The position numbers were made by a program, and so were the translations under genes. A stretch of DNA of 64,000 nt from Gnetum montanum (taxonomy: Eukaryota; Streptophyta; Gnetopsida; Gnetales; Gnetaceae): positions 338,779-402,778 of the forward strand of contig MNCI01030846.1 in NCBI GenBank assembly GCA_015680685.1. The letters are read 5' to 3'. Each line of letters starts with the position of its first letter. Position 1 is the first letter of the stretch. The notes under the pieces were generated by a model, which did no database searches, had not been told where the DNA came from, and saw only the letters and a program-made list of their open reading frames with translations. Shown in pieces: positions 45,948-57,044 of this stretch.

Positions 45948-46754
45948 TACGAATACAAGCGTCTCAGACACGATCCAGTCGAACTCCAAGGATGAAGTGC
46001 TTACATGCCTTAATGGAACACTCAGGGTTAATCAATTGTTGTCTTCCCAAACTTACTTGTATTGTCACAGTTGTATGATTAAGTAAGCTTGAGGTATATG
46101 ATTTTTATAACTTTTATCTTTTTGGTGTCTTATGCTAATAAGGGAAAGGGAAGAGAACTCAGTGACTAACTTACATTAACTATTCATTAACTAAGTTCTA
46201 ACTGTCCTAACACTAGTATCTGTTCCCACTTGTCATACACATCCTAAACTAGTGCAACGCTGCTGGGATTACCAAATGCTAATCATTACTGGGTTACCAA
46301 GCGCTACATGCATGCTCGAAGCGATCGTACTAAGTGCACTTAACTAAGAGGATCGAGGGTTGAGAGAGAATTTAATTAATAAGGAAAGCATTAAACATTC
46401 AATAAGAATTAATTACTAATTAGCTTAGTCCGTATGCTGCAAGGTTTATCATAAAGTTCATCTTTATTATTGTACACAAATATGTGCTTAGGTAAAATTT
46501 GCTCAAATAAAGATCCGTTCACTCTATGACTCCGACTACAGGCACACAGAAATTATTCTAACTCTGGAATGGTAAAACTACAAGAGTTTGGCTAAGGGTC
46601 TAAGTCTAACTATTGGGAACAAATGGCGCTGCCTCTTATTTATAGAAGATGAGGCAAGATGCGATATCGCATGGCAGATGCAATATCACTGATGCAATCT
46701 CGTGGATGCGATATCATGTACGTGATATCATGTATGCAATATTACGACTCATCA
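45948..46754 (-). repeat. Left (sense 3') LTR of the pol-bearing element, edge lost
   Basis: Matches the right LTR from TACGAATAC (45,948, equal to 55,027) to CTCATCA at 46,754. The first ~33 bases of the right copy have no counterpart here. TATA box at 46,637-46,644. The distal U3 (46,655-46,745) has about six copies of a GATGCGATATC-like motif against two in the right LTR. Confidence 0.85.
46637..46644 (-). promoter_or_regulatory. TATA box, left LTR of the pol-bearing element
   Basis: Minus strand TATAAATA in the shared CCTCTTATTTATAG context. Confidence 0.55.
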
Positions 46755-48726
46755 TACCCCCATGACTGAATGAAAACTTGTCCTCAAGTTCCTTAGAAAA
46801 TATGAGGAAGGTATGGGATTATTGACTTGAATGACACTAATGGTGAATGGGATGACAAGTGAACGAATCATCATTACAATACATGGCAATATTAGTGTTC
46901 ATGATCACCAGAGTGAACACTATACACATTTGACATCTAGCCTTATTTGGCAACTAAGAGAGAAGAGAGAGAAGAAAAGAAGAAGGCGTGTTGCTGTGGA
47001 CTCCAAAATTGCACCTTCCATTATCCATCCATAACCACACCATCAATCTTATTCCTTGCATAACTGTTCTAGCACCAGTCCATCCTAAGTGTTTCTTCCA
47101 GATCCAGTCCATTGTTGTATGATTTCCATCTACACACATAACACAGTCTCATATTAGTAAGGATAAATAAATCACAATGCAGTTGATACCTTTCCTCAGT
47201 GTAAGGTCCATTAGCTGAGTTGTGATATGGCTAATGTGAATTCTGGAGATATAACACTAGTGACTACCCAAGGTGTAGGGGTTAGGAGAAAATTGAAAAA
47301 ATTGGACCAAGACCCCCATGAATAAGAGTAATCCTCTAGTAGTGATAAAATGGAAAAAGATAAGGAATAAGAAAGATGGAGAAAAATAAACAATGATAAT
47401 GTTGATAAAATGAATGTTAGAAGTGGGAATGAACAAAACAAATGTCGATTGCAAAAATGTTTAAGGAAAAGAAGTTAACTGATGCACCAAATAGGAATGC
47501 TAGTGGATCCTCCCCAAAGTAGGCTCATGCCCGTTATGCCCTAACAAACCAACATTCAAAGAGTCCATAGGCTCTAGAAATATCATTCGGAAGCAAGAGT
47601 TGAATTCTTAACCACAAGGATTTACCAAAAAGAAAACAATGTATCAATCAAAATATAGACTACTGATACAACCGGCAATGAGGTGGAAAATGGAGGAAGA
47701 ATGATGGAAAGAAGAGAATGGAATGGAGTCCCAAGAACAAGGTGGTGTATAGCCTCTTGTGTATTTATGGTTAATGTAACTTAGTAGATCTCATTCCAAA
47801 TCTAGCCTCAAACAATCCACATCCAGTGACTTCGCATTAATACACTTGGCCAATCCATCCACTTGAAGAATAGGAATGCTTCCATCAAAGAGTCACCACC
47901 AATCTGAGGAAACAAGAAAGGGAAAAGTAGGAAGTGAGAAAGGGCCTTAATTAGAGGGAACATGTTTGTTTAGTTTCATAACCAATGCTTGTAGTCCAGA
48001 TGATTATTTTGTCTAAGGGGTGTTCTTTGAATTCCCACTTTTTTTTTGTGTGAGAACCACACCATGCAAAGATTTATTATTTTTATTAGCTCAGCTTCCC
48101 GATAATGGAGCAATGTCAAAATGGTAAGGAAAACTCAAGAAGAAAACATCCAAGCACCCAAGAGAATGGCCAGCACAAATGCATCAAATCCCCTTGAAGT
48201 CACACACTTTTCAATCCTTAAGTCCTTCCTCAGTTTGAGAAATTCCCAGTCACCAATTCGTTAATAGTTTTATTATTAAGAAAGGGACCATCCAATTCCA
48301 AGCCAAGAGAAACCATAGAAATTTATGAATGCATGGATGACGTGGACTCATCGCCTACTATATCAAGAGAACCATACCTTAGTATCAACATTATAACTCA
48401 AAGGTAAAAACCAAACATTAGCAATCAATAGAATACAGTTCATACCACCATCAAGAGCATTTATTAGGTGACAAACCTAACAAAATAAACAACCACACAA
48501 AGAAAGAAAAGAGTATAAACGATGTTGTAGAAAAAAAATAAGAAAATTTAAAGAAATTTGTAAAATAAAAACTTAAAAAGGAACTAAGGGTCTTAATTGA
48601 TTAGTGGAGATGGCCATCTTCCCCATGACTGAGTTGGAAGGGGGAGATCCAAAATAATGAGCAAGGTCCTCCTTTCTTAGATGTATTATGTGCACTGGTC
48701 ATCATAAGTTCATGGAAGGGTTTGGT
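46755..48726 (-). other. Polypurine tract and 3' untranslated region of the pol-bearing element
   Basis: Begins, in plus coordinates, with TACCCCCATGACT at the LTR edge (the polypurine tract on the minus strand). It stays collinear with 25,890-27,902 up to about 48,660. No env-like frame is present. The small frames at 46,831-47,454 are not supported. Confidence 0.65.
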
Positions 48727-48969
48727 TTATTGTATATTGACTAGTAATCTCTTATCAGGGCTCTCAAGTTTGTATATGATCATGGACCTTGAAGGAAAGG
48801 TTGTATGAATAATGTAAGGTCCTTTCCACAGTGTTTGAAATTTTGTGCATTGTGGCACATGTGTGGGATTCCAATAGAGAACCTTATCTCCTAGTTGATA
48901 CTTAACCTTTAGAATCTTTAAGTTATGACCTTGCTTATTAGATGCCTTGTGCAACTCATTTGATGACAA
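48727..48969 (-). pseudogene. Integrase C-terminal domain (Athila-like)
   Basis: An 80-residue open piece with YQLGDKVLYWNPTHVPQC, then KFQTLWKGPYIIHTTFP and a MIIYKLESPDKRLLVN end. This corresponds to the F-x-x-G-D-K-V-L and W-x-G-P-Y/F blocks of Athila integrase C-termini. It is followed on the 3' side, in sense, by non-coding sequence. It is out of frame with the core. Confidence 0.7.
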
Positions 48970-49720
48970 TGACGCTAATCAATTTTTGTCTAGCATGTTT
49001 AAAGTCTCCAACCTTTGTTTTTGTGCTAGATCAAGATCAAGGTGGAGGTCACAAGCGATTGATAGTGTACAAAGGTCAGTTTGAATTGGAATCATTGGAA
49101 GCTTTCCATAAACTAACTCATAGGGAGAGTAGCCTATAGGAAGTTTCTAGGTGGAGTGGTATGCCCAAAGAGCATCATTTAGTTTAGTGTTCCAATCTTG
49201 CCTATACTTGCTAATTGTCCTTGTTAATATTTTAGTGATCTCCCTCTTGGTAACCTCAACTTGTCTGTTATCTTGGGGGTGATAAGGTGTAGTCAATTTA
49301 TGTTCAACCCCTAAGTATTGCATTAACTTCCAAAAATTTGCACCTATGAAATGTGTTCCGTTATCTGAAATAAGTGCACATGGCACACCAAACCTATTTA
49401 CAATTTGTTGTTGCACAAATCGTGCAGCTATAAATGATGTGCAATCTATAACATCAGCTACTTCAACCCATTTTGTTAGATAGTCTACAGCAACTACAAT
49501 GTAAGCTTTTCCATTGAACATTAGGGTAATGGGCCCCATAAAGTCTATCCCCAAAATTTTGAAGAGTTCTAAAGGTTTAATCCATTGTTGTGGACCCTCC
49601 ATTCTAGCAGTCATTCCCCCATCATGTTGACAGCACTCACAAGATTGGACAAATTGATGGGCATCCTGAAATAATGTTAGCTAGTAATATCCTGCAAGCA
49701 GGATCTTAATAGCCATTCAT
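48970..49720 (-). pseudogene. Integrase zinc-binding end and catalytic core (Athila-like)
   Basis: The open part 49,147-49,614 shows D in GIDFMGPITLMF, D in ISDNGTHF, and E in QVEVTKREI, about 35 residues after the second Asp: the D,D-35-E triad. The HPQDNRQVEV stretch replaces the usual HPQTNGQ. Upstream in sense (49,615-49,720) is the CECC half of the zinc motif, separated by a stop. After the core, 48,970-49,146 keeps a YGKLPMIPIQ-like block of the linker to the C-terminal domain. Confidence 0.78.
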
Positions 49721-50059
49721 CTCGCTACATAGTGATCCCCACAAGGGCCCTCATGAGCATCTTGGAGAACTCTTAGTTGGTCCACCTTGAGCACGCACCA
49801 TCAAACCAAGCCATCAAGACACACTTTGTAAAGTTGTTCCTTGATCTCCATGAAGTACTTGGCTCTGTGAAGAAACTGTTGTTTCTTCCTAAAGTCCATC
49901 TCCTATGGTGTTTGTTGGGTAAGGAGATAGGAGAGAATGCTACTATACCAATTAGTCTCTGTGGGTTGGTTATTCACTACACCAGCAAAGAGGGCTTCAT
50001 CAGGAAAATCATCAAACATTACATATTCATCCTCTTTTCTATCCCAGCACAACTAAGAT

Positions 50060-50700
50060 AAATGATCTACAACTACGTTATCGGTGCCCTTTCGATCGAT
50101 CATCATTAGATTGAACTAATATAGGATTACCAGCCACGGTATAATACGAGGGCTAACCATTGGCTTGTTCATGAGGAACCAGATTGCACTATGGTATGTA
50201 TGGATGAACACTTTGTAACCTAACACATAGTGCCTAAATTTATCTCGTGCAAACACTACAGCCATTAATTCTTATTCTGTAGTTGTGTAGTTAAGTTGTG
50301 CACCGGCGATACTCCTACTTGCACACTGAATGTAGTAAGGACATTTTTGGTCATCTAACTGTGTAACTACGTCTCCTAAGGCATAATTGGATGCGTCAGT
50401 CATTATATGGAACAATCTAGACCAGTCAAGAGCTTGTAGAATGGGAGTTTCTACAAGCTTTTGTTTCAGAGTTTGGAATGCTCATTCACATTCCCTAGTC
50501 CATTCGAATGGTACGTCCTTCTTTGTTAGCTCTACCAAAGGTTTGGAAATCTTAGAGAAGTTCTCAATGAATCTCCTATAGTAGCTGGTGTATTCAGGGA
50601 ATGACTAAATGTCTTTGATAGTTTCCGGTTGATGGGTGATTCCTTAGATGACTCTAACTTTATCTAGGTCTACCTCTATTCCTAAATGTGAAACCTTATG
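50060..50700 (-). pseudogene. RNase H and RT thumb of the Athila-like pol
   Basis: Frames with stops read ASNYALGDVVTQ, CPYYIQCASRSI, AQLNYTTTE, AVVFARDKFRHYVLGYKVF and HSAIWFLMNKP. These are the first Asp, the Glu and the later positions of the standard gypsy RNase H. The usual TDHSA aspartate appears as TYHSA, so one catalytic residue is lost. No second, archaeal-type RNase H follows, unlike the Tat-like element at the left. Confidence 0.65.
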
Positions 50701-51555
50701 CCCAAGTACCATGCCTTCTTGGACCATTAAATGGCTTTTCTGCTAGTTGAGCCTTAAGTTGGTTTCTACCCATCTTTTCAGCACTTTCTCTAATTGGTCC
50801 AAGGCTTGATCAAAACTTGTTCCATAAGTGGAGAAATTGTCCATAAAGACTTCCACTCCATTTTCTATCTGCTATTGGAATATGCTTAGAAATCGGCATT
50901 GAAACGTGGTAGGGGCATTGCACAAGCCAAACGACATTTGTTTATATGCAAACATTCCCCAAGTGCTGATGAATTTTTTCTTGGCTTGATCTTCTAGGGC
51001 TATCCATATTTGGTTGTATCCACTATAGCCATCCAAAAAACTATAATAGCAATGCCCTCCTATGGTGTCTAAGACTTGGTCAATGAATGGCAACAAAAAG
51101 TTATCCTTAAATGTTACCATGTTCAGCAACCTAAAATCTATGCACACCCTGCACTTGCCTTCCTTTCTCAGCATGATCACCAGGGGGCTAACCCATTCGC
51201 TATTAGAAATGGGATATATGCACCTAGCCTTAAGAAATTGTTCTATTTCTTCTTTTACTACTTGATTCAATTTTGGGTTCAATCACCTCTACAATTTTTT
51301 TTGAGGTTTCATGGAGGGGTCAGTGTAAATCCTATGCTAGCATATCCTAGGATCTATTCCAGTTAATTCAGGGTATGAGCAGGCAAAGGCTTTTGGCCAC
51401 TTGTTTATCACTTTCAGTAGGCTTTCCTTTTGTTTGGAAACAAGTCTTGCATTGATGATTGCCAATTTTCCATTTTCGAGGGCCATATATTCTAGACCAA
51501 TGGGCAACGATTTCAAATCTAGGGGCTCTTGTTTAAATTTTTTAGGAATTTCCAA
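50701..51555 (-). pseudogene. Reverse transcriptase (Athila-like)
   Basis: 51,337-51,555 is the N-terminal entry (PLDLKSLPIGLEYMALEN). 50,872-51,282 holds the palm: EWVSPLVIMLRKEGKCRVCIDF, FLLPFIDQVLDTIGGH, FLDGYSGYNQIWIA and QMSFGLCNAPTTFQ. After a stop comes the catalytic box at about 50,833-50,850, which reads FMDNFS where FMDDFS is expected: the second catalytic Asp is Asn, a single G-to-A change. The thumb LEKVLKRWVETNLRL follows. The enzyme would be inactive even without the stops. Confidence 0.78.
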
Positions 51556-51728
51556 CTTCCCCCAGTTGATGTTTTCAAGGTTAAGGCTTCAAAGTTGGTA
51601 GTGGACTTACTCTAGTGTATCCATGCTTTCAATTTAAGCACAAGTTATTCCCTCAGTTAGTTCCATGCATGTTAGTGAGCTACTCTCTTGATCAGCCATC
51701 ATCCATTGGGTGTCTTCCTGTCGTCTGG

Positions 51729-52215
51729 CTACTGCATACAAGCACTTTGTATATTAATATCTTGTGCACATAGATTGCATGCAGGCAATGCTAAACTTTG
51801 CACAACCCATGATCTCTGCATGCAATTACACCTTGTATCACTGTATGCGATGCATAGAACATTCTTCTTCTTGATCTTTCCAAAAGTGTTCTTCTTGAAT
51901 ATTTCCAAAGAAAGATTGCAGATTCCTAGGCGTGCATCTATAGTACTTAGCCATGCCCTTCCCATTATTATCAGGAAGTCCCCTTTACCATTGTTTACTT
52001 GTATCACTAGGAAATCAGCTAGGTATGACCACCCACACACAATGGTAATGATGTCCTCCACTAGTCCCAAGGGAACAATGATGGACTAGTCGGCCAGCTC
52101 TAGATGAATATTACTCTTCCTTAATGGAGGTAGGTTCTAGGCTTTATACATCTCTTGTGATATTAAGTTGACTCTGAAACCTGAGTCTAGAAGAGCTTTA
52201 CATGGCTCATTCCCA
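51729..52215 (-). pseudogene. Protease of the pol-bearing Athila-like element
   Basis: The active-site loop LLDSGFRVNLIS is at about 52,160-52,200. After a stop, GLVEDIITIVCGWSYLADFLV and DFLIIMGRAWLSTIDARLGI follow in 51,729-52,070. The match with 28,159-28,560 is close along the whole length, which helps fix where the pol-less element resumes homology. Confidence 0.72.
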
Positions 52216-52334
52216 GTGACTTGGAGATAGATTAGAGGGTTTCCAAGATCAAAGAATTTCCTGGGAAGGTGGCCCACCTTAATCCAGTTAATAACGACAT
52301 ATGTTAACATAACCGTATGCGTTGAGCTTAGTGT

Positions 52335-54857
52335 TTAGTTTGAAGGGAGCCCTGAAGCCTTATTTGATGGAGAGGCATTCACAGGTTCAACCACTTGTAG
52401 TTTTAAGGGCTTGGTTGGACTTTTGGTTCTGAAGAAAGGTCTTTTCTTCATAAGGTTTTTAGAACCAACTACGGGTTGAGGATTCACAGCCCTCATGACA
52501 TTGCATTGCTGCGGTTGAGTGGGGAGTTTCCCCTGCATTGCTAGAGTGGGTGGTAATGGAGCTATGGGTGTGAGAGTTGTGGATGGATTTGGAGGATGGT
52601 ATGTCTGTGGGTTATCTCCCCTAGGAGAAGGAATCCTATAATACTCCCAAGCTTGGTAGTGATGTTGTGGTGTCACGTGACCAATAGAGTCATGTGGAGA
52701 GATTGGATGTTGCACATAGTAGCCATATGGATCTGGTTGCTGGTAGGGGTACTATTGCCTTGGTGGTGACATCCCCCATGACTATGGGTATTTCCACTAT
52801 TGATGTTTCTCAACAGGTTGTGGTGGAATTCCACTTGGATAACATGTTGAAGGTTGGTGGAACTACCTTGGATTACCTTGGGGATAAGGTAACCGTTAGG
52901 GTGCTTGCCATTTATTAGGTCATCGGTTGAGTGCATACACCCCAGACTCTTGTAGATGTGAGATCATTGGGCAACATCCCTTAGGATGGTCATATTGGCA
53001 TATCTCACATCCACCGTCATTTTCCATGTCTGAATCCACAACCTCTTCGGTGATGGCCATTTTTCCCTTACCCTTGTTACGTGCATTGTCCACTTCTCTC
53101 TTTTTCTTTTTGTCATAGTCACTACCTCTCTCCCTAGACTCCTCTACAATTTTAAGAATAGTTTCAAACCTACTATCTAGGGAGTCCAACATTTGATCTA
53201 CCTTTGCTGACACTTATATTGTTAATTTTTGGAGCGGCAAAGTTTTCCTATTCACCATCTCTTCAAGTGGTGACTCTTCCTCCTCCTCACAAAATCTCAC
53301 TCTCCTTTTCTAAAGGGAAGGATCTCGATTGTATTCTTCTGCACTTTCTCTCTTACATAGCTCCCCTTCTTCCTTGGCTACTTGCAATAGTAATCTATGA
53401 ACCTGATGGGACCTAAGCTTTGATAATCTTCCTTGGGCATACGTTCCAAGGGTTCTCCTTGTTTCATGCCTAAGTCCATCCATGAGATGGCATAGTTGAT
53501 CCCGCTGCGAATAACCATGGCTAAGACAACAATGTAATAGTGCATAATAGTGGCCCATGGTAGCATCCAAGGGTTCATGATTTCCCTGCTTTCATCCTTG
53601 GATTTTCTTTCGTAGGTTACACACTCAGGAGTACGTTTGGTACTTATCATTAAATATTTCTAACATTGTACTCCACCTCCAAATGGATTCTGATTCTCAA
53701 GAATGGTACTGGCTTTCTGCTTCTTTCACTAGTGTCCTTGGGAATAACTTCATTTTTTGCCATTCGTTCTCAATGTTTTGCAAGGCACATGCATTGTGGA
53801 ATGCTTGTAAGTGATTTTGAGGATTAGTGTTGTATCCCCATTCAAATCATGGGATATTGTTCATGTCTAACCTCTTGATCCTACTATCCTTTTGGTGCCT
53901 TTTTGGAACTCTTACGGCCTCCGTTATATCTAGCATGCTTCTAGTTGCGAGTAGGGGTTCGTCATGATCATCTCGTTCATAGCGTATGTGGTGTCTACGT
54001 GGTTCCCTACTCTCCCTTCTTCTATTCCTTGATTCTTTAGAGTGCCCTCATCCTCATTCTCAATTGTCTTGTTGATGTTTTTCACTCTGTTTTCCTTTAT
54101 CCTCATAGTTTGTTTCCTTATGACTACGTCCAAACACTGAAGGAGAGGGTGAATGTGACAATGAAGATGAAGAAGAAGGAGAACCATCACCATGACAATG
54201 TTTTCTACCTTTTCTTCAGTGGTCTCGGCCCTGATCGTGATAACAATTAGAATGTCTACCCTTATCGTGTGTTTGTGTTCCCTCGTTGAACACTTCGTGT
54301 TCATGCAGATCAGAACTAGGGTTGTGAACTATGGAGTGGAGGTTCTGATATACCACCTCTTGACTATCATTAGGAGGGGAAACATCATTTTCTAGGGAAC
54401 TTGTTGAGATAGGTTCAACATCCCCAATTTCTCTTAAAACATGCGGTGCATTTTGGGGCCATTTACCCTTCAAGGATTTGTGGTAACTCTCCTGTCGCAA
54501 GTCTTGTTGATGTTACGCTTCTATGGGATGATAGTCCCTTATGTCATGATCACATGCAATGTATTCCACATATAAAAGTATCATGCCTATTCGTGTGAGA
54601 GCATGAAGGAGCATGTTGGGGACTGATCGGTCTGGAGGCAACACTATGTTACCCTCCAAGTCTTTCCAATGCAATTTTTCATCTTGGTGGAGAATAAAGA
54701 TGAAATCAAGTACATACTCATCATGATGAGTATATACTACCTGAAACTATTGAGGAACTAGCGGATCTTGATTACGTGTATGATGTTGCCAACTATCTCT
54801 TCTATTAGTCCTAGGTGGTGAAGTGCTCTTATGTGAAGAAGAAGATATTTTTGTCTT
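52335..54857 (-). pseudogene. Gag of the pol-bearing Athila-like element
   Basis: Collinear with 28,561-31,210. The sense start aligned to the relative's ATG reads ATA at about 54,850, so the initiator is lost. The N-terminal part keeps ILHQDEKLHW and NIVLPPDRSVPNMLLHAL (about 54,600-54,720), then a Ser/His-rich region (53,930-54,304). The capsid core is badly broken (53,310-53,900). 52,920-53,213 holds a coiled segment and the knuckle CEICQYDHPKGCC (C-x2-C-x3-H-x4-C). 52,335-52,715 is the Pro/Gln linker with RPFFRTKSP. Stops occur throughout. Confidence 0.72.
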
Positions 54858-54974
54858 GTTCAGTGTGCAATGTACCATTGTCTTATCTTCCTTTGATTAA
54901 CCCTAAGGGTTCATTCTAATGTTCCAACGATATTCATGATTTCCTATGTTCTACGTAGCACACAAACAACTAAC

Positions 54975-54992
54975 TCCCTAGCAATGACACCA
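54975..54992 (-). other. Primer-binding site, tRNA-Asp type, decayed
   Basis: Same position as 31,335-31,352 relative to the LTR, one base from the edge. It matches the tRNA-Asp 3' end at fewer positions than the other copy; the changes include C-to-T and G-to-A. Confidence 0.7.
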
Positions 54993-55697
54993 ATGATGAG
55001 TGGCAAGGTACCCCTACACTCAACCATACGAATACGAGTGTCTCACGTGCAATATGGTCAAACTCCAAGGACTAAGTGCTTACATGCCTTAATGGAACAC
55101 TTAGGATTAATCAATCGTTATCTTTCCAAACTTACTTGTATTATCATGGTTGTATGGTTAAGTAAGCTTGAGGTATATGATTTTTATAAATTTTATCTTT
55201 TTGGTGTCTTATGCTAAAAGGGAAAGGGAAGAGAACTTAGTGACTAACTTACATTAACTAAGTTCTAATTGTCCTAACACTAGTATCCATTCCCACTTGT
55301 CGTACACATCCTGAACTAGTGCAACACTGCTAGGATTACCAAACACTAATCGTTACTAGGTTACCAAGCGCTACACGCATGCTCGAAGCGATCGTACTGA
55401 GTGCACTTAATGAAGAGGATCAAGGGTTGAGAGATAATTTAATTAATGAGGAAAGAAGTAAACATTCAATAAGAATTAATTAATAATTATCTTAGTCTGT
55501 ATGCTACCAGGCTTATCATAAAGTTCATCTTTATTGTCGTACACAAATGTATGCTCAGGCACAATTTTCTTAACTAAAGATCTGTTCAATCTATGACTCC
55601 TACTGCGGGCACACAGAAATAACTCTAGAATGGCAAAACTGCAAGAGTTTGGCTAAGGGTCTAACTCTAACTATCAGGAACAAAGGACGCTGCCTCT

Positions 55698-55705
55698 TAT
55701 TTATA
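55698..55705 (-). promoter_or_regulatory. TATA box, right LTR of the pol-bearing element
   Basis: Minus strand TATAAATA in the shared context. As the sense 5' LTR it is the promoter of this element. Confidence 0.55.
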
Positions 55706-55723
55706 GAAGATGAGGCAAGATGC

Positions 55724-55743
55724 GATATCGCATATGCGATATC
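55724..55743. repeat. Perfect 20-bp palindrome in U3
   Basis: Arms GATATCGCAT and ATGCGATATC meet without a spacer. It holds the same place as the palindromes at 25,854 and 22,825. Confidence 0.92.
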
Positions 55744-55754
55744 ATGACTCATCA

Positions 55755-57044
55755 ATAGTTTTTGGCATAGATGGGATTTTTATAGACTTTAGAGAGAAAA
55801 CTAGAAGAGTAGCCTAAAATATTTTAAAAAATAAGACATTAAAGAAAAGAAAAAAATTGATGTAAACTTTAAACATAGAACTGTGGAAATGATTGGGAAA
55901 TGTGCACCTTCTCATCCATAAAAACTCATAACAAGTTACATTTGCAATAGCTTTTATTAAATAAAATATATTGGAACATAACTAATCTAACTTTGTTTCA
56001 CTTTATTCTTAAATATATTTTTGAATGTTTCATACATATACAAAAATCTGATTATTCCTATTCTAGTGTGAGATGTTTCATTATTATTAAATCATAGTTA
56101 CTATAATAGTTACACATATTGCAAATAGTTTGTCTATCATTATTTATTATCGTCCAGCAATGATTTAATTGTTAACATTTGAGCTATAATATATTTTTAT
56201 GTTCTTAGAGAGGAGCATCATCATAACCATATTCTAGGAGAAGATCTAGCAAAGTGTAGAAGGAATAAGAGAGAGCACAAACATAGGAAAGAATTCATGT
56301 AGGCTCTTAGGCTGCTAGATGGAATGCTACTAGAGAGCAGGAGCAAGAATCATATGAGCATGCATAGGAGACATTAGCATGAAAGGAGCAACAACAAAGG
56401 ATGGTGAAACACAGAATAGCCCCCTTGCAAAGACCAAGGAACTTTTGCTCCTTGATGCAGCTTGTTTAGCCTAGGATGCTTAACAAGCTTGTTGAACATT
56501 GTCTTGATTTCATCATCACTAGAGATCTTGATTACTATGAAGAGGAAGCCCATTAATTCTATGTGGCATATCATCAAGGATCATCTATCCCAAACGTGGT
56601 CGAGATTGATGACTCTGCCTATACACTTACAGATCAAATCTTGGGACAAGTACTCAACATAATAATTGGTCCACAACTAGAGTATTTTGTAACTACTACC
56701 ACAATGAAAAAAACACAGCTATTAAGCAACATGCCTATGGTGGAGACTGATGAGACAAGATAGTCCTATAGGAACTTCAATCCACAACAAAGAGTTCTAA
56801 TTAGGGTAGTACACACAAATCTCCTAGCTATCACACATCACACTTATGTCAGGTCCTTCATCGTTATGATTCTACTATATTTAGAGGGGGACTATTCATT
56901 AAATTATCCCCACATTAACATCATGCGAGTGGAGATTTTTAGTAGAGATGTTGTTGTAGTACCTTCTCCATCAGCCATGTCTACTATTTTCAGGTGTTGG
57001 AAAATCCTAGGACTAGAAGGAGGATGATAGGGAGGTTAAAGCTT
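55755..57044 (+). other. Old sequence with a coding-like remnant at 56,460-56,760
   Basis: Two overlapping plus-strand frames give LVEHCLDFIITRDLDYYEEEA-type and VEIDDSAYTLTDQILGQVLN wording with frameshifts, and 56,860-57,010 adds RSFIVMILLYLEGDYSLNYP. This looks like a broken exon, possibly of the transposon carrying the Mutator-like transposase, but I do not recognise the family. Confidence 0.35.

Larger units (their letters stand above)
45948..55754 (-). mobile_element. Athila-like LTR retrotransposon with gag, protease, RT, RNase H and integrase
   Basis: LTRs at 45,948-46,754 (its first ~33 bases missing) and 54,994-55,754, a tRNA-Asp-type primer site and a polypurine tract identical in core to that of the pol-less element bound an interior with gag, protease, RT, RNase H and integrase in sense order. 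The RT wording (YPISNSEWVSPL, FLDGYSGYNQI, FGLCNAPTTFQ) and integrase wording are of the Athila lineage. LTR, gag and 3' untranslated sequence are all clearly related to the 25-32 kb element, making this the pol-bearing counterpart. Stops interrupt every domain, so it is inactive. No target duplication was found, which fits the damaged left end. Confidence 0.88.
54994..55754 (-). repeat. Right (sense 5') LTR of the pol-bearing element
   Basis: 761 bp with TGATGAG and CTCATCA ends. TATA box at 55,698-55,705 and a perfect 20-bp palindrome at 55,724-55,743. Confidence 0.88.

Noticed and set aside
46755-48726. Possible env-like gene of the pol-bearing Athila-like element
   Set aside because: No frame over 80 codons, no signal peptide or membrane segment, and no conservation of any frame with the 25.9-27.9 kb region.
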